Source of the DNA: Bacillus andreraoultii
Lineage (GTDB): Bacteria > Bacillota > Bacilli > Bacillales > Caldibacillaceae
Assembly (NCBI RefSeq): GCF_001244735.1
Contig: NZ_LN868937.1
Location: 2,121,044-2,185,043, forward strand
Reading direction: 5' to 3'
Length of the DNA: 64,000 bases
Each line of letters begins with the position of its first letter. Within the stretch, counting starts at the first letter, position 1. Positions 33,097 through 43,419 of this stretch are shown piece after piece. A model generated the notes under the pieces. It saw nothing but the letters and a program-made list of their open reading frames with translations, had not been told where the DNA came from and made no database searches. The position numbers and the translations under genes were made by a program.

Positions 33097-33290
33097 TCCA
33101 TTCACCCTTAAATACGTCTTTTAACCCACTATATGCCTAACCATGAGCAAAAGTGATTGGAAACTTTTTCTTAACAAAAGCATTACTATTCGGTAACTTT
33201 TAGGTAATTCAACCTAATTCTTTATACACATTTGTATGTTATAATTTATTATACTCATCTTAGATTTAACTTAGGAGCGTGTCGTAAAAA

Positions 33291-35994
33291 TTGGAAAGTA
33301 GTAAGAGGTATACATTTTGGAGCCTTAGTTTTATTTGCTTCTATGTCATTTGTTATTTTTCCTGGCTTAACATGTGGAAGGGTTCAAATGAAATAAGAAT
33401 TTTAGTGGGAAATATATTTTCATTATGTTCTATAATCATAGCGGCATTTAGTATTTATAATGGCTATCGACATAATAAAAATAAAGAGGGTCAATTGTTT
33501 CTGTTGTTATTTTTCTTTGGTACGTTTAGTTATGCTACTGGTGAAATTATATGGCTAACCTATGAAAATATTTTAAAAATCCAAGTCCCATTTCCGAGTT
33601 ATGCTGACATACTTTATCTTTTACAAATTGGATTTTATTTTTCGGCTTTTATCTATACATTAAAGAGTAAAGAACGTTTGTATGGAATGTTCAAATTTCT
33701 CATCGATGTTTTTGTAATTATGACTGTTATATCTGTATTTAGTTTTTACTATTTAATTTCACCTATGTTAACATCATCAAATGCTTCTCTACTCGAACGT
33801 TTTGTTTCTGTAGGTTACCCTTTAGGGGATCTTCTACTTATTTTCGGCTCTATGAGTCTTATATTCATTAGTGAAAGTTGTAACATAAAAAAATGGACTG
33901 GTCTATTAATTACTGGCCTATTTATTCAAATCTGGGCTGATACGATATACTCTTATACACAATTTACAAATACTTATATTTCAGGGACAATGATTGACCC
34001 CCTCTATTCCTTATCTTCTTTATTAATAGGTTATGCCGGCTTTTCATACTATGTTCAGACTGAAGAGAATAAAAAGAATCGGGCACGCCAGCTTTATAAT
34101 AAAGTTCCGTTATTTTCGTTCATTATTCCATATTCAGTCATTTTCATATTTTTAATATTTGTTTATTACTATCAAAAAAATGATATGATTTTTCGTATCG
34201 GATTTCTCATTTGTACACTCTTAATTATTGCAAGGCAATTTTTAACATTGTTAGAAAATAATAATCTAATTGATAAGAATTTTAAAAAGACAAAAGAACT
34301 AATGAAAAACGAACAACGATATCGGTCTTTATTTGAATATAATGCAAATGCTATTGTTACTGTTGATTTAACTGGACATATAACCTCACTTAAACAAATT
34401 AGCATTATTTCTATTTGGGAGGCCAAAAGAAGAATTACTTGGTAAACCGATTTTAGCTTATGTATCAAAAAAATTTAAAGCTACAGTCATAAATGCAATA
34501 GCAATCGGGAAAACGGGGGCAATCCATAGCTTTGAAATTCCTGTAAAGATAGAAAACAAAGCAACCCGTTATTTTCATTTTACTGTTACACCAATTATAA
34601 TAGAGGCTCAACTCGATGGTTTATATATTATTGGAAAAGATATTACAAAAAATAAGTTAGACCATGAGAAGATTGCCCACATGGCCTACCATGATCAATT
34701 AACTGATCTACCTAATCGAAGACAGTTTGAAGCAACAGTTGAAACGATCATAAATAAATATCAGGAAAAGAAGAAATCTTTTGGTATTATATTTATTGAT
34801 TTGGATCGTTTCAAACATATTAATGATACTCTAAGTCATAAAGGTGGCGATGAATTAATTATCGCTGTTGCCAAACGACTTACTAGATTAAAAAGAAAGA
34901 ATGATCTCGTTGCTCGACAAGGCGGGGATGAATTTACGTATTTAGCAAAAGAAATTACTAGCAAAAATGATATGGAATTAATTGCTCGTCAAATCCTTCA
35001 AGCATTAAGTTCGCCGTATACGATTAATGAAAATGAATTATTCGTAACATGTAGCATTGGAATTGCTATGTTTCCTGACGATGGAAAAACCATTGACGAA
35101 TTAATGAAACATGCAGATGTAGCAATGTATCAAGCAAAAGAAAATGGGAAAAATGGGTACAGTTTTTACAATAAATCAAGTAGAATTGGTTCAAAACCTT
35201 TTATTCTCGAACATGATTTACACTCTGCGATTGAAAAAGATGAACTTGTCTTACATTATCAACCACAAGTTGAATGTTCTACCGGAAAAGTGTTTGGCGT
35301 TGAAGCACTCCTACGTTGGAATCATTCAAAATTTGGATTGATCCCTCCGAATGAATTTATTCCGATTGCAGAAGAGACAGGTTTAATTGTAACTATTGGT
35401 GAATGGGTTTTAAAGACTGCATGTATTCAGGCAAAGATTTGGAATGATATTGGTTTTAATATTAAAGTAGGTGTGAATTTATCTCCACGCCAAGTTAAAC
35501 AATCCAATCTTATAGAAAAGGTCCATATGATTATAAACGAGACAGGCATACAACCTCATTTATTAGATTTAGAAATTACTGAAACAATTGCCATGAACCA
35601 TATTAATTTTGTTGCTCCTTATTTGAAAAGGTTTCGTCAAAGTGGTATCAAAATATCAATTGATGATTTTGGAACAGGATATTCTTCTTTAGCTTATTTA
35701 GCTAATTTACCAATCGATACATTAAAAATCGATCGTGCATTTATTGATAAGATCGGGAAAGATTCAGGAAACGAAGCTATTATTGCTACAATCATTTCTC
35801 TTGCAAAGAATTTAAAATTATCCGTTATTGCAGAAGGTGTTGAAACGAGGGAACAAGCTTTTTTCCTTAACAAGCTTGGTTGTTCTAATATTCAAGGTTA
35901 TCTCATAAGTAAACCCCTTCCAAGTGAAGAATTGACCAGATTAATAGTAAAATCAATAGGGCTAGAAAAAGAAAAATACAAACAAGAAAGGTAA
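33291..35994 (+). pseudogene. Membrane PAS-GGDEF-EAL cyclic-di-GMP protein, broken by one frameshift
   Basis: Joined, the two frames make one protein of about 900 residues: about nine N-terminal membrane helices (residues 1-330), a PAS domain, a GGDEF domain with intact RQGGDEF, and an EAL domain with intact [20 protein letters not shown] and [11 protein letters not shown]. The first frame ends at 34445 within the PAS domain; the second continues [20 protein letters not shown] without loss. Removing one A from the AAA at 34392-34394 restores the family-like [19 protein letters not shown]. Catalytic motifs are otherwise preserved, so the break is recent, phase-variable or a sequencing error. 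A separate product could start at the ATG at 34681, carrying GGDEF-EAL only. The TTG start at 33291 is uncertain. Confidence 0.8.
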
Positions 35995-36013
35995 CAAACA
36001 TACTTACCTAATT

Positions 36014-36046
36014 TAAAAAGCGGGAACTCTTCTTCCCGCTTTTTTA
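36014..36046. terminator. Bidirectional terminator between the GGDEF-EAL gene and the aldo/keto reductase
   Basis: AAAAAGCGGGA and TCCCGCTTTTTT form a symmetric stem with A/T runs on both sides, suited to converging genes. Confidence 0.85.
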
Positions 36047-36062
36047 TGTATTCATTTCATCC

Positions 36063-37004
36063 TTATGGCAAATCGTTTCCAGCAGAACGATAGATATCAT
36101 ACCATTCCTCTCTAGTCAATACGGTATCTGATGCTTTTGCAATACTTGTTAATCGATCAGGACGCATGGTCCCCACTATCGTTTGAATTCTTGCGGGATG
36201 GCGTAAAATCCAACTGACTGCTATAGTTGATTTATCTACCCCATATTTCCCACCAATTTCTTCTAATTTTGAATTTAATCTCGGGAATTTTTCATTATCA
36301 ATAAAGAATCCTTCAAATTGACCATATCTAAATGGTGACCATGCTTGGATCGTGATATCATTCAAACGACAGTAATCTAGAATAGAGCCATCACGATTAA
36401 TTCCTACATCATTTGTCATATTAACATTTAAGCCAGCGTCAATCATCCCTGTATGCATAACACTTAACTGCAATTGATTAATGATTAATTCCTGTTTGAC
36501 GTATTTTTTTAGTAATTCAATTTGTAATGGATTTTGATTACTAACCCCGAAATAACGGACCTTCCCACTTTCCTCTAAGTAGTTAAAAGCTTCTGCAACC
36601 TCTTCTGGTTCGATAAGTGCATCTGGGCGATGTAGTAAAAGTATATCAATATACTCTGTTTTTAGCCGTTTTAAACTTCCATCTACAGCGTTTAATATAT
36701 GTTCTTTTGAAAAATCAAAATAACCGTTTCCATTTGCATCTTTACGAATACCCACTTTTGTTTCCAGTATGATTTTTTCACGAATGGAAGAATTCATTTG
36801 AATTGCTTCAGAAAAGATTTCTTCTGATTGACCAGAACCGTATATATCTGCATGATCAAAAAAATTAATCCCTAAGTCAAGTGCATTATTAATAACCTTT
36901 GTAGCGTCATTCACAGAAAGATTCCACATTCCCATGCAGCCTAAAACAATATTTGGTACATATAGATCACTTTTTCCTAATTTTATATTCTTCAACGGAT
37001 TCAC
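36063..37004 (-). CDS. Aldo/keto reductase
   Basis: A 313-residue NADPH-dependent oxidoreductase of the aldo/keto reductase superfamily. The catalytic tetrad is visible: Asp and Tyr in FFDHADIYGSG near residue 52, Lys in ILETKVGIRKD near 84, and His in DILLLHRPDAL near 120. Closest in style to the YdhF group of enterobacterial and Bacillus reductases with SNQNPLQIELL and AWSPFRYGQFEG. The substrate is unknown. The ATG follows CGAGGTGAATCC. It is transcribed alone. Confidence 0.9.
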   Translation of the reverse strand: MNPLKNIKLGKSDLYVPNIVLGCMGMWNLSVNDATKVINNALDLGINFFDHADIYGSGQSEEIFSEAIQMNSSIREKIILETKVGIRKDANGNGYFDFSKEHILNAVDGSLKRLKTEYIDILLLHRPDALIEPEEVAEAFNYLEESGKVRYFGVSNQNPLQIELLKKYVKQELIINQLQLSVMHTGMIDAGLNVNMTNDVGINRDGSILDYCRLNDITIQAWSPFRYGQFEGFFIDNEKFPRLNSKLEEIGGKYGVDKSTIAVSWILRHPARIQTIVGTMRPDRLTSIAKASDTVLTREEWYDIYRSAGNDLP

Positions 37005-37168
37005 CTCGATTTAAACGTTCATACTATTATTGTACCATAATACGTACTTGCCATATTGTTATTTTTTAACATTTATTTTTTGCTTCTATAGAATAAAATG
37101 TAAATTTTAAAAGAAAATCGAATAGTTATACGAAGGATATAATTGAGATAAGTAATTTTTAAATCTAA

Positions 37169-38374
37169 TTAATTTGTAACAGAAATAATATCCATTTCGT
37201 GATTCCGCTTGAGTCCCATCATGACAACAAACGAAATGACATAGAGTAACGCTAAGTAAATCATTACAATACTCATATTATAATTTTGCAAAATATATCC
37301 GACTAATATTGGTGACAAACCACCTACCGCCCGGCCGAAATTAAATATTGAATTTGTTGCTGTACTCCTAATGTCAACAGAATAAAAACTACTTATCAAA
37401 GCACCATATCCTGCAAACATCCCATTTGAGAAAAACCCTACAATTGCTCCTCCAACTAAAATTCCTAGACTTCCTGTTGCGAAGGAGTAAAAGTAAACTG
37501 AACAGGCGGATGATAGTAAAAAGATTCCATAACTTCGCTTGATTCCGAAATAGTCAATAAACCTTCCAAATGTTAGCATACCAAGAATCATTCCAAGTGC
37601 TGTACTAATTGTCCAAAGTGCTGAACTTGATACAGATAACCCTTGTGATTTTTGTAGCATAGATGGTAACCAAATCATTAACCCATTATATCCAGCAATT
37701 TGTACCGTTGCCATGATACTTAATGAGATTGTCGTCATTGTAACCTTGGAATTTGAAAATAATAGGCTGAGATTACCTTTTGCTTTTTTATCTTTATTCA
37801 CTTTTTGAGCCCCTAACCAAACTGGTGATTCATCTAAATTCTTTCGGACAATAAAAGCAAAAATAACAGGAATCATTCCTATAATGAATAATGTTCGCCA
37901 CCCAAACTTAGGTAATATGAACGCACTAAGTAATGCTGCTAAGATAACTCCGTATTGGGCGCCTACACTTACGTAAGATGAAGCTCTACCTTGCTTGTTT
38001 TTTGGCCAAACTTCTACAACTAGCGCCATACCTATTCCATATTCACCACCAGCCCCGAGTCCTGCAATAAATCGAAATACATAAACTTGTTCTATATTTG
38101 TTGCAAAACCTGTTAAACCAGTGCCAATCGCGAATAAAATGATTGTATACGTAAAGACTTTCACACGTCCAAACTTATCCGCTAATATCCCAAATATAAT
38201 TCCACCTAGTAGCATACCAATATTCGTAACGGATGAAATAAGGCCTCCTTGTGCCATATCGATATGAAACTCCGAAATCATCATTGACATTGCATAAGAG
38301 ATAAACATTATGTCCATCCCTTCTAACGTCAAACCTGTTGTTGATGCAATAACTGCTTTCTTTTGATAATTCAT
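37169..38374 (-). CDS. MFS transporter under PyrR-type control, possible pyrimidine precursor transporter
   Basis: A major facilitator of about 401 residues with 12 membrane segments. The loop 2-3 motif is GILADKFGRVKVFTYTI, and helix 4-5 carries RFIAGLGAGGEYGIGMALVVEVWP; both are typical of the aromatic acid:H+ and related organic acid symporters. The ATG at 38374 follows GGAGGGGAAAA; the longer frame runs through the leader hairpins and is not real. The leader (38600-38481) holds a PyrR-type RNA element and terminator, so expression should fall when UMP or UTP is high. Together these suggest uptake of a pyrimidine precursor such as orotate. The substrate is inference; the PyrR element and the MFS fold are visible. 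Confidence 0.85.
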   Translation of the reverse strand: MNYQKKAVIASTTGLTLEGMDIMFISYAMSMMISEFHIDMAQGGLISSVTNIGMLLGGIIFGILADKFGRVKVFTYTIILFAIGTGLTGFATNIEQVYVFRFIAGLGAGGEYGIGMALVVEVWPKNKQGRASSYVSVGAQYGVILAALLSAFILPKFGWRTLFIIGMIPVIFAFIVRKNLDESPVWLGAQKVNKDKKAKGNLSLLFSNSKVTMTTISLSIMATVQIAGYNGLMIWLPSMLQKSQGLSVSSSALWTISTALGMILGMLTFGRFIDYFGIKRSYGIFLLSSACSVYFYSFATGSLGILVGGAIVGFFSNGMFAGYGALISSFYSVDIRSTATNSIFNFGRAVGGLSPILVGYILQNYNMSIVMIYLALLYVISFVVMMGLKRNHEMDIISVTN

Positions 38375-38480
38375 TTTTCCCCTCCATGAATGTAATATCT
38401 CTTTTGAGGGAATGGATATTGGATTTTTTCCGCACCATTCTCTTTCCAAGTATCTCTGTACTTGAATTAAAAGAGTAGTA

Positions 38481-38600
38481 GGTAAAAATAAAAGCCCTAA
38501 TTGTCTAGAAGGACAAAAAGGGCTCAAACATTCGTATCGAGTATACAATTCAACTGTTTCGTACGCCCTTTTCAGCCTCACTGGACCGCATTAAAGGTTA
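38481..38600 (-). promoter_or_regulatory. PyrR-binding attenuator leader upstream of the MFS gene
   Basis: On the minus strand, GGTCCAGTGAGGCTG (38587-38573) matches the PyrR RNA-binding loop pattern UCCAGNGAGGCU. AAAAGGGC (38572-38565) can pair perfectly with GCCCTTTT (38523-38516) as an antiterminator. The same GCCCT can instead pair with AGGGC in the terminator stem AGCCCT/AGGGCT (38524-38493), which is followed by TTTTATTTTT. This is the standard three-part logic of pyr operon attenuators. Confidence 0.75.
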
Positions 38601-38653
38601 ATATTTTACTAAAATTAAAGATAGCATGGTTATCAAAAACTTGCAATAGTTTT

Positions 38654-39439
38654 TTATATATGTGAAAAAATTTCAAGCCATATTTTTATAGCTGTAAGTG
38701 TAATTAAACATCCCATGATTAATTGTAATATTTTTGTATTTACCTTTTTCCCAGCACTTGCTCCAAGCGAAGAAGCTATTAAACTAGCAATAATAAGTAT
38801 GAATGCTGGTCCCAAAGAAAATTGCCCCGTAACTAGCTTACTAAACATTGTTCCAATAGAAGATATTAGTGTAATAGCTAAAGAAGAGGCAATGGTCACT
38901 CTAATTGGTATTTTCAATATTGATAACATAATAGGCACTAATATAAAGGATCCGCCTGCTCCGACAATACCAGCCGCAATTCCTACAACGAATGATAAAG
39001 AAATAGCTAATAGATGATTAAAATCGATTTCAACTATTGTTCGATTATCTATCTCTTTCCTTGGGATAAATAATAACAAAACTGCTAATAAAGCTAACAC
39101 ACCATAAATTAAATTGATTATCTTCTCAGACATAAATTGTGAACTGAAACCTCCAATCAGGCTTCCACATAATACACTTATCCCCATATAAATAATTAGT
39201 TTTTTATTCAGATAACCACTTTTCCGATAAGCAATAACTCCTCCGATTGTAGTAAAAAATACTTGTATAGCGACAATTCCTGTTACTTCATGGGATGTGA
39301 AGTGACCAACTCCTAATAAGGGAGGTATATATAATAACATAGGAAAATTTATAATAGCTCCACCGATACCTAACATACCTGATAAAAAAGAACCAACAAA
39401 TCCAATAATAAAAATAGTAATAATAAATGGGATACTCAT
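38654..39439 (-). CDS. TauE/SafE-family sulfite exporter-type permease
   Basis: A 261-residue membrane protein with seven or eight helices in two related halves, each containing the family's glycine-rich segment ([19 protein letters not shown] near residue 18, and [19 protein letters not shown] near 155). TauE/SafE proteins export sulfite, sulfoacetate or other small anions. Substrate cannot be told here. The ATG is preceded by GGAGGCATT. It is a single gene, with no sulfur-metabolism neighbour; a CstR-like repressor gene lies 5.5 kb away but is not adjacent. Confidence 0.85.
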   Translation of the reverse strand: MSIPFIITIFIIGFVGSFLSGMLGIGGAIINFPMLLYIPPLLGVGHFTSHEVTGIVAIQVFFTTIGGVIAYRKSGYLNKKLIIYMGISVLCGSLIGGFSSQFMSEKIINLIYGVLALLAVLLLFIPRKEIDNRTIVEIDFNHLLAISLSFVVGIAAGIVGAGGSFILVPIMLSILKIPIRVTIASSLAITLISSIGTMFSKLVTGQFSLGPAFILIIASLIASSLGASAGKKVNTKILQLIMGCLITLTAIKIWLEIFSHI

Positions 39440-39662
39440 AATGCCTCCGTGATTTCTAGAAGATTTACAACAAAAATTAGTAAAATAATAATTACAACTC
39501 TATATTCATTTTACCACTTATTATCATATCAAAAAGATTTATAAGATAAAAAAAATCACCATTTTTTATCGCATTTACCAAAAAGAACTTATTTGAAGTT
39601 CTTATAAAAAAGGATCTTATGCTCATAATATGGTTACAAAAACAATGAAAGAAGGAATATGC

Positions 39663-40290
39663 ATGGCCAACATATTAATTGTGAGGGCACATCCGCTAAC
39701 TGAAGAAGTTTCACGTTCAATGAAAGAGTGACTGATGCATTTCTTAAAGCCTATAGAGCAGCTCAACCTAGTGATTATATGGAAGATATGAATTTATATA
39801 ATATGAATGTTGCTGAAATTAACCGCGACGCGACCTTCTAAATGCTTGGAATCATCTTAATAAAGGTAAACCTTATTATTCTTTAACAGATTCAAAACAA
39901 CATAAAGTAACTTTTTTTAATTCATTTACTGAAGGATTTTTACAACAAGATAAAATAATTATCGCCAATCCTTTATGGAGTTTAAGTATTCCATCCCGTC
40001 TAAAAGCATGGATTGATAGCATTATCGTTGCTGGAAAAACGTTTAAATATACAGAGACTGGCACCATCGGTTTAGTTAACGATAAAAAGTGTTACATATT
40101 CAAGCAAATGGTGGTATATATAATGGTTTTAGATCCTGCAAGCCAATACGTAAAAACGATTTTTACCTTTTTAGGAGTAACAGATTTTCACCAATTATTT
40201 GTTGAAGGAATGGATTATAATCCTGACAAGACAGATACCATTGTTAGTGAAGCAATTGAACGAGCAAAAGAAATAGCAAATGTTTTTTAA
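39663..40290 (+). pseudogene. FMN-dependent NADH-azoreductase (AzoR), frameshifted
   Basis: The fragments follow the AzoR order: MANILIVRAHPLTEEVSRS at the start, then DAFLKAYRAA in another frame, then FFNSFTEGFLQQDKIIIANPLWSLSIPSRLKAWIDSIIVAGKTF cut across frames. Then come HIQANGGIYNGF, and DPASQYVKTIFTFLGVTDF to the end. At least three frame changes separate the pieces. The flavodoxin-like fold and quinone-reducing activity of AzoR cannot be made from this sequence. A ribosome site GAAAGAAGGA precedes the original start. Genes on either side are intact, so the decay is local. Confidence 0.8.
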
Positions 40291-40364
40291 GACAATAATT
40301 TGCAAAATACCGAATAGATGGAAGTCTTTTGAAGAACCTAAATAGTACCATGGAGGTGATTCTT

Positions 40365-40520
40365 ATGACAAATAATAAAGAAGTTAAAGAGAGACTGTCG
40401 TTAACAAGAAAAAACGGTTCTGGGTCAAACTATCATGAACAACACGCAGCTAATATTCCTGATTATGGTGGTAATAGTAAAGAAGAAAAACTGTTAAATT
40501 ACCTTGAGGAAAATGAATAA
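40365..40520 (+). CDS. Small hypothetical protein (51 aa)
   Basis: A small, soluble, polar protein starting MTNNKEVKERLSLTRKNGSG and ending in an acidic EENE. The ATG at 40365 follows a strong GGAGGTGATTCTT ribosome site, and a terminator (40537-40573) follows, so it is likely expressed. I do not recognise the family. It follows the azoreductase pseudogene but has its own ribosome site. Confidence 0.6.
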   Translation: MTNNKEVKERLSLTRKNGSGSNYHEQHAANIPDYGGNSKEEKLLNYLEENE

Positions 40521-40536
40521 TAAATAACTGTATTAA

Positions 40537-40573
40537 AAACCCAAGAATGGCCAGTTATCCATTCTTGGGTAAG
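40537..40573. terminator. Terminator after the 51-aa gene
   Basis: ACCCAAGAATGG and CCATTCTTGGGT form a perfect stem with flanking A and T residues, between converging genes. Confidence 0.75.
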
Positions 40574-40603
40574 TACATTGTCCTTTTAATTATAAAAAGT
40601 CTA

Positions 40604-41551
40604 TTAATGATGATGGTGGTGAATGTGAACTGGATAGTGACCTTCACACATAATAGATTCCCCATGAGGATTGTCACTATTTTCCATTTGAACTGTTACG
40701 TGTTGAATTCCTTTATGTGCTAATTCATGTTCAATTGTTCTTAATATTTTTTGACAATCGGTAATTGAAATATTACCATCAACAACGGCATGACAAGACA
40801 TTGCATTAATCCCACTCGTTATACTCCAAATGTGCAAATCATGAATACTTTTTACACCATCAATTTTATTCATCGTTTGAACAATGTCGTCAATATCAAT
40901 ATTTTTTGGCGTTCCTTCCATTAAAATATGAATGGAGTCTAACGTCACTTTCCAACCGCTATTCAAAACAAGAATGGCGACAAGGACACTTGCAACGGGG
41001 TCTGCCCAACCCCAATCAAACAACATAATTAAAATGGCCGCGACAATTGCACCAACAGAACCAAGCATATCACTTATCACATGTAAAAACGCCGCGTGTA
41101 AATTCAAATTATCGTGCGTATCTCCTTGCCTCATCATAATCCAAGCGACAAGTATATTTACTAATAAACCGATAATTCCAATCACAAACATACCAGTCGA
41201 CGCAATCTCTGGTGGATTTGAAAACCTTCCAATTGCTTCATAAACTATAAATAATGCAATAATTATTAATGTAACTCCATTAAAAAATGCAGCTAATATT
41301 TCGAGGCGTTTGTAGCCATACGTTTTACTATAACTAGCTACTCTTTCACCGACTGTAAAAGCTAATAAGCCGATACCTAAGGAAATTGAATCACTTAACA
41401 TATGACCTGCATCCGATAAAAGAGCTAAGCTATTTGTAAGAAATCCACCAATTGCTTCAACAAACATATAGGTTGTAATTATAAGGAAACTAATAAATAA
41501 TGCTTTTTTATTGCCTGTATGAGAATGACTATGGTCATGATGGTGAGACAT
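40604..41551 (-). CDS. czcD: Cation diffusion facilitator (CzcD-type Zn/Co/Cd exporter)
   Basis: A cation exporter of about 315 residues with six membrane segments. Histidine-rich stretches lie at both ends (MSHHHDHSHSHTG and VHIHHHHH). Metal-site residues are in SLALLSDAGHMLSDSISLG (helix 2) and NLHAAFLHVISDMLGSVGA (helix 5), followed by a cytoplasmic domain with IHDLHIWSITSG. CDF carriers exchange Zn2+, Co2+ or Cd2+ for protons. The ATG at 41551 follows TAGGGGGATT. It lies directly downstream of an ArsR-type repressor gene whose operator precedes both, so metal-induced co-expression is expected. Confidence 0.93.
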   Translation of the reverse strand: MSHHHDHSHSHTGNKKALFISFLIITTYMFVEAIGGFLTNSLALLSDAGHMLSDSISLGIGLLAFTVGERVASYSKTYGYKRLEILAAFFNGVTLIIIALFIVYEAIGRFSNPPEIASTGMFVIGIIGLLVNILVAWIMMRQGDTHDNLNLHAAFLHVISDMLGSVGAIVAAILIMLFDWGWADPVASVLVAILVLNSGWKVTLDSIHILMEGTPKNIDIDDIVQTMNKIDGVKSIHDLHIWSITSGINAMSCHAVVDGNISITDCQKILRTIEHELAHKGIQHVTVQMENSDNPHGESIMCEGHYPVHIHHHHH

Positions 41552-41633
41552 TTTTAATCCCCCTAAATTTAATATTATAAAACTTGTTTCATCGCCACTT
41601 ATAGGAGTAGAGATTACTGCTATAAGGTTATAT

Positions 41634-41963
41634 TTACTCGTGCTCAGCATGTTCAATTGTTTGTTTTAGTATATCCATAACATGATCATCATCATGAGAA
41701 TAAAAAAGAGTTGTCTTTTCACGACGATATTTTACTAGACGTAAATTCTTTAAGAAACGCAATTGATGAGATACTGTAGACTGACGTAAATTTAACGTAT
41801 CTGCTATTTCATTAACCGAGTATTCTCTTTCAAATAGTAAATTAAGTATCCGAATACGGGTTGGGTCACTGAGTGCTTTGAATGTTTGAGATACAACAAA
41901 TAATGTCTCCTCATCTAATTCCTTTCGAAAATACTTCGATGTATCTTCACCAGTATTTGACAT
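41634..41963 (-). CDS. czrA: ArsR/SmtB-family metal-responsive repressor (CzrA-like)
   Basis: A 109-residue winged-helix repressor. The DNA-binding helix is in [23 protein letters not shown] (about 52-74). The C-terminal helix carries the Asp-x-His...His-x-x-His metal site in [19 protein letters not shown], the alpha-5 zinc site of CzrA and SmtB. No ArsR-type cysteine pair is present. It should release DNA when Zn2+ or Co2+ is bound. The czcD gene follows 82 bases downstream on the same strand, and an ArsR-type palindrome (41997-42018) lies just upstream. Confidence 0.92.
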   Translation of the reverse strand: MSNTGEDTSKYFRKELDEETLFVVSQTFKALSDPTRIRILNLLFEREYSVNEIADTLNLRQSTVSHQLRFLKNLRLVKYRREKTTLFYSHDDDHVMDILKQTIEHAEHE

Positions 41964-41996
41964 AATCTCATCTCCAATTAAATTTCAGTATATGCC

Positions 41997-42018
41997 TATA
42001 TTAACATACGTTCATATA
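41997..42018. promoter_or_regulatory. ArsR/CzrA-type operator
   Basis: ATATTAACATACGTTCATAT within 41997-42018 is an imperfect palindrome close to the ArsR-family operator pattern ATATGAACATATGTTCATAT. It lies about 35 bases upstream of the repressor gene's start. Confidence 0.7.
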
Positions 42019-42211
42019 AAGTGCTATAATTTACAAAAACAATTTGTGCTGAATAGAAAATTAATGATTTTTTTGTTAGGATTAAACTATATGAAATGAT
42101 TGGATCATTCTTCCAATCATTTACTTTATCTCGCTAAGTTAACATTCGATAATAATTAATCTTATTATATTTCGCTTAAAAATTTATGTTACAAGAAAGA
42201 GTGATGTTTTC

Positions 42212-42964
42212 ATGGAAAGTATAACTTATCGTACAAACATGCATGTAGATTTACGTGATGTTGATTTTGCTAAAGAACTTAAATTGAGTACATTGTTTAG
42301 TTACTTTCAAGATGTTGCGAGTCTTGCCGCAGAGAACTTAGGTTGGGGGATTGAACAACTAGCCTATAAGTACGGTGTTGCCTGGGTTTTAATGCGTATT
42401 CGCGTTGAAGTTACAAGGATGCCTAAATATAACGAAGAAATTACCATAGAAACTTGGCCTCATGAACCAAAAAGGATTGAATTTGAGCGGGATTTTCTAG
42501 TTCGTAATACAAGAGGTGATATTTTAATCAAGGCAAGCTCAATTTGGGTTTTAATGGATATAAATGAGCGTAAATTAAAACGAAATGATTCAATTGGAAT
42601 ACAATATCCAGCAGTTAGAGAAGAGCGTGCGTTAAATAATAAACTTAGTAAATTACAAGACTACGGTAATATAGAAAAGGTTTATAAAAAAGTGATTGGC
42701 TATAGTGATATTGACTTTAACGGGCATTTAAACAACTCAAAATATGTAGACTATGTTATGGACGTCTTTCCAATTGAAAAACATAATCAATTTGAAGTGA
42801 AATCTGTAGAAATGAATTTTAATAATGAAGCTTTCCCCGGAGAAACAATTATTCTTTATAAAGATATCACACAATCGGAGGATGATATCATTTATATCGA
42901 GGGTAGAAATGAGGATAATAGTAAAACCCTTTTTAAATCACTAGTTGAAATAAAGGAAAGGTGA
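42212..42964 (+). CDS. Acyl-ACP thioesterase
   Basis: A 250-residue double hot-dog thioesterase of the FatA/FatB-related family, releasing fatty acids from acyl carrier protein. The first domain has YRTNMHVDLRDVDFAKELKL and the ITIETWPHEPKRIEFERDF segment. The second has SDIDFNGHLNNSKYVDYVMD, with the Asn-x-His-x-x-x-x catalytic pattern near residue 170. Length is typical for bacterial members. It stands alone with the start codon ATG at 42212 after GAAAGAGTG. Its physiological substrate is unknown. Confidence 0.87.
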   Translation: MESITYRTNMHVDLRDVDFAKELKLSTLFSYFQDVASLAAENLGWGIEQLAYKYGVAWVLMRIRVEVTRMPKYNEEITIETWPHEPKRIEFERDFLVRNTRGDILIKASSIWVLMDINERKLKRNDSIGIQYPAVREERALNNKLSKLQDYGNIEKVYKKVIGYSDIDFNGHLNNSKYVDYVMDVFPIEKHNQFEVKSVEMNFNNEAFPGETIILYKDITQSEDDIIYIEGRNEDNSKTLFKSLVEIKER

Positions 42965-42978
42965 TTTTCTATTTAGTC

Positions 42979-43012
42979 GTGCCAATCACGAAAAATTATT
43001 CGTGATTGGCTA
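42979..43012. terminator. Bidirectional terminator between the thioesterase and yqhV
   Basis: GCCAATCACGAA and TTCGTGATTGGC form a perfect stem between converging genes. Confidence 0.75.
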
Positions 43013-43024
43013 ATGAACTTATAT

Positions 43025-43300
43025 TTAACCACTCTTTATCCCGTATAAAATACATGTGATTCCAATGAACACCCAAATAATTTTGGCAAAAGATATTTTA
43101 TCTGCTAAGCCAATTAGTCCAATCGATGTGGTTAATATTAGAATTAATGGGCCGATTAGTGCTAATGAACTATTAACCATCAAAGCTTTTTCTACATCAT
43201 TTAATTTCAAAATAATAATTGCAACTAAAATTTCAATGGATCCTGAAAACATACGTAAAAAAGCCATTCCTAAAATAGCCTTTTCAAACATTTGGAACAT
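43025..43300 (-). CDS. yqhV: YqhV-family (DUF2619) membrane protein
   Basis: A 91-residue protein with three hydrophobic helices: AFLRMFSGSIEILVAIIILKL, then MVNSSLALIGPLILILTTSIG, and IIWVFIGITCILYGIKSG. The layout is that of DUF2619, found near sporulation stage III genes in B. subtilis; its function is unknown. The ATG at 43300 follows AAAGGGGAGGG. It stands alone here. Confidence 0.75.
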   Translation of the reverse strand: MFQMFEKAILGMAFLRMFSGSIEILVAIIILKLNDVEKALMVNSSLALIGPLILILTTSIGLIGLADKISFAKIIWVFIGITCILYGIKSG

Positions 43301-43419
43301 AACTTTGCCCTCCCCTTTACCTAACTATAAAAAGTATATGTAAGCAGGAAAAAAAGAAGGACAGGTTTTCATTTTTTTCAAATTAGTACAGTACTTTTCT
43401 CTGGGTTATTATAATTATA

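Noticed and set aside
33106-33290. Cyclic-di-GMP riboswitch ahead of the GGDEF-EAL gene
   Set aside because: I looked for the conserved GEMM core and did not find it in this leader.
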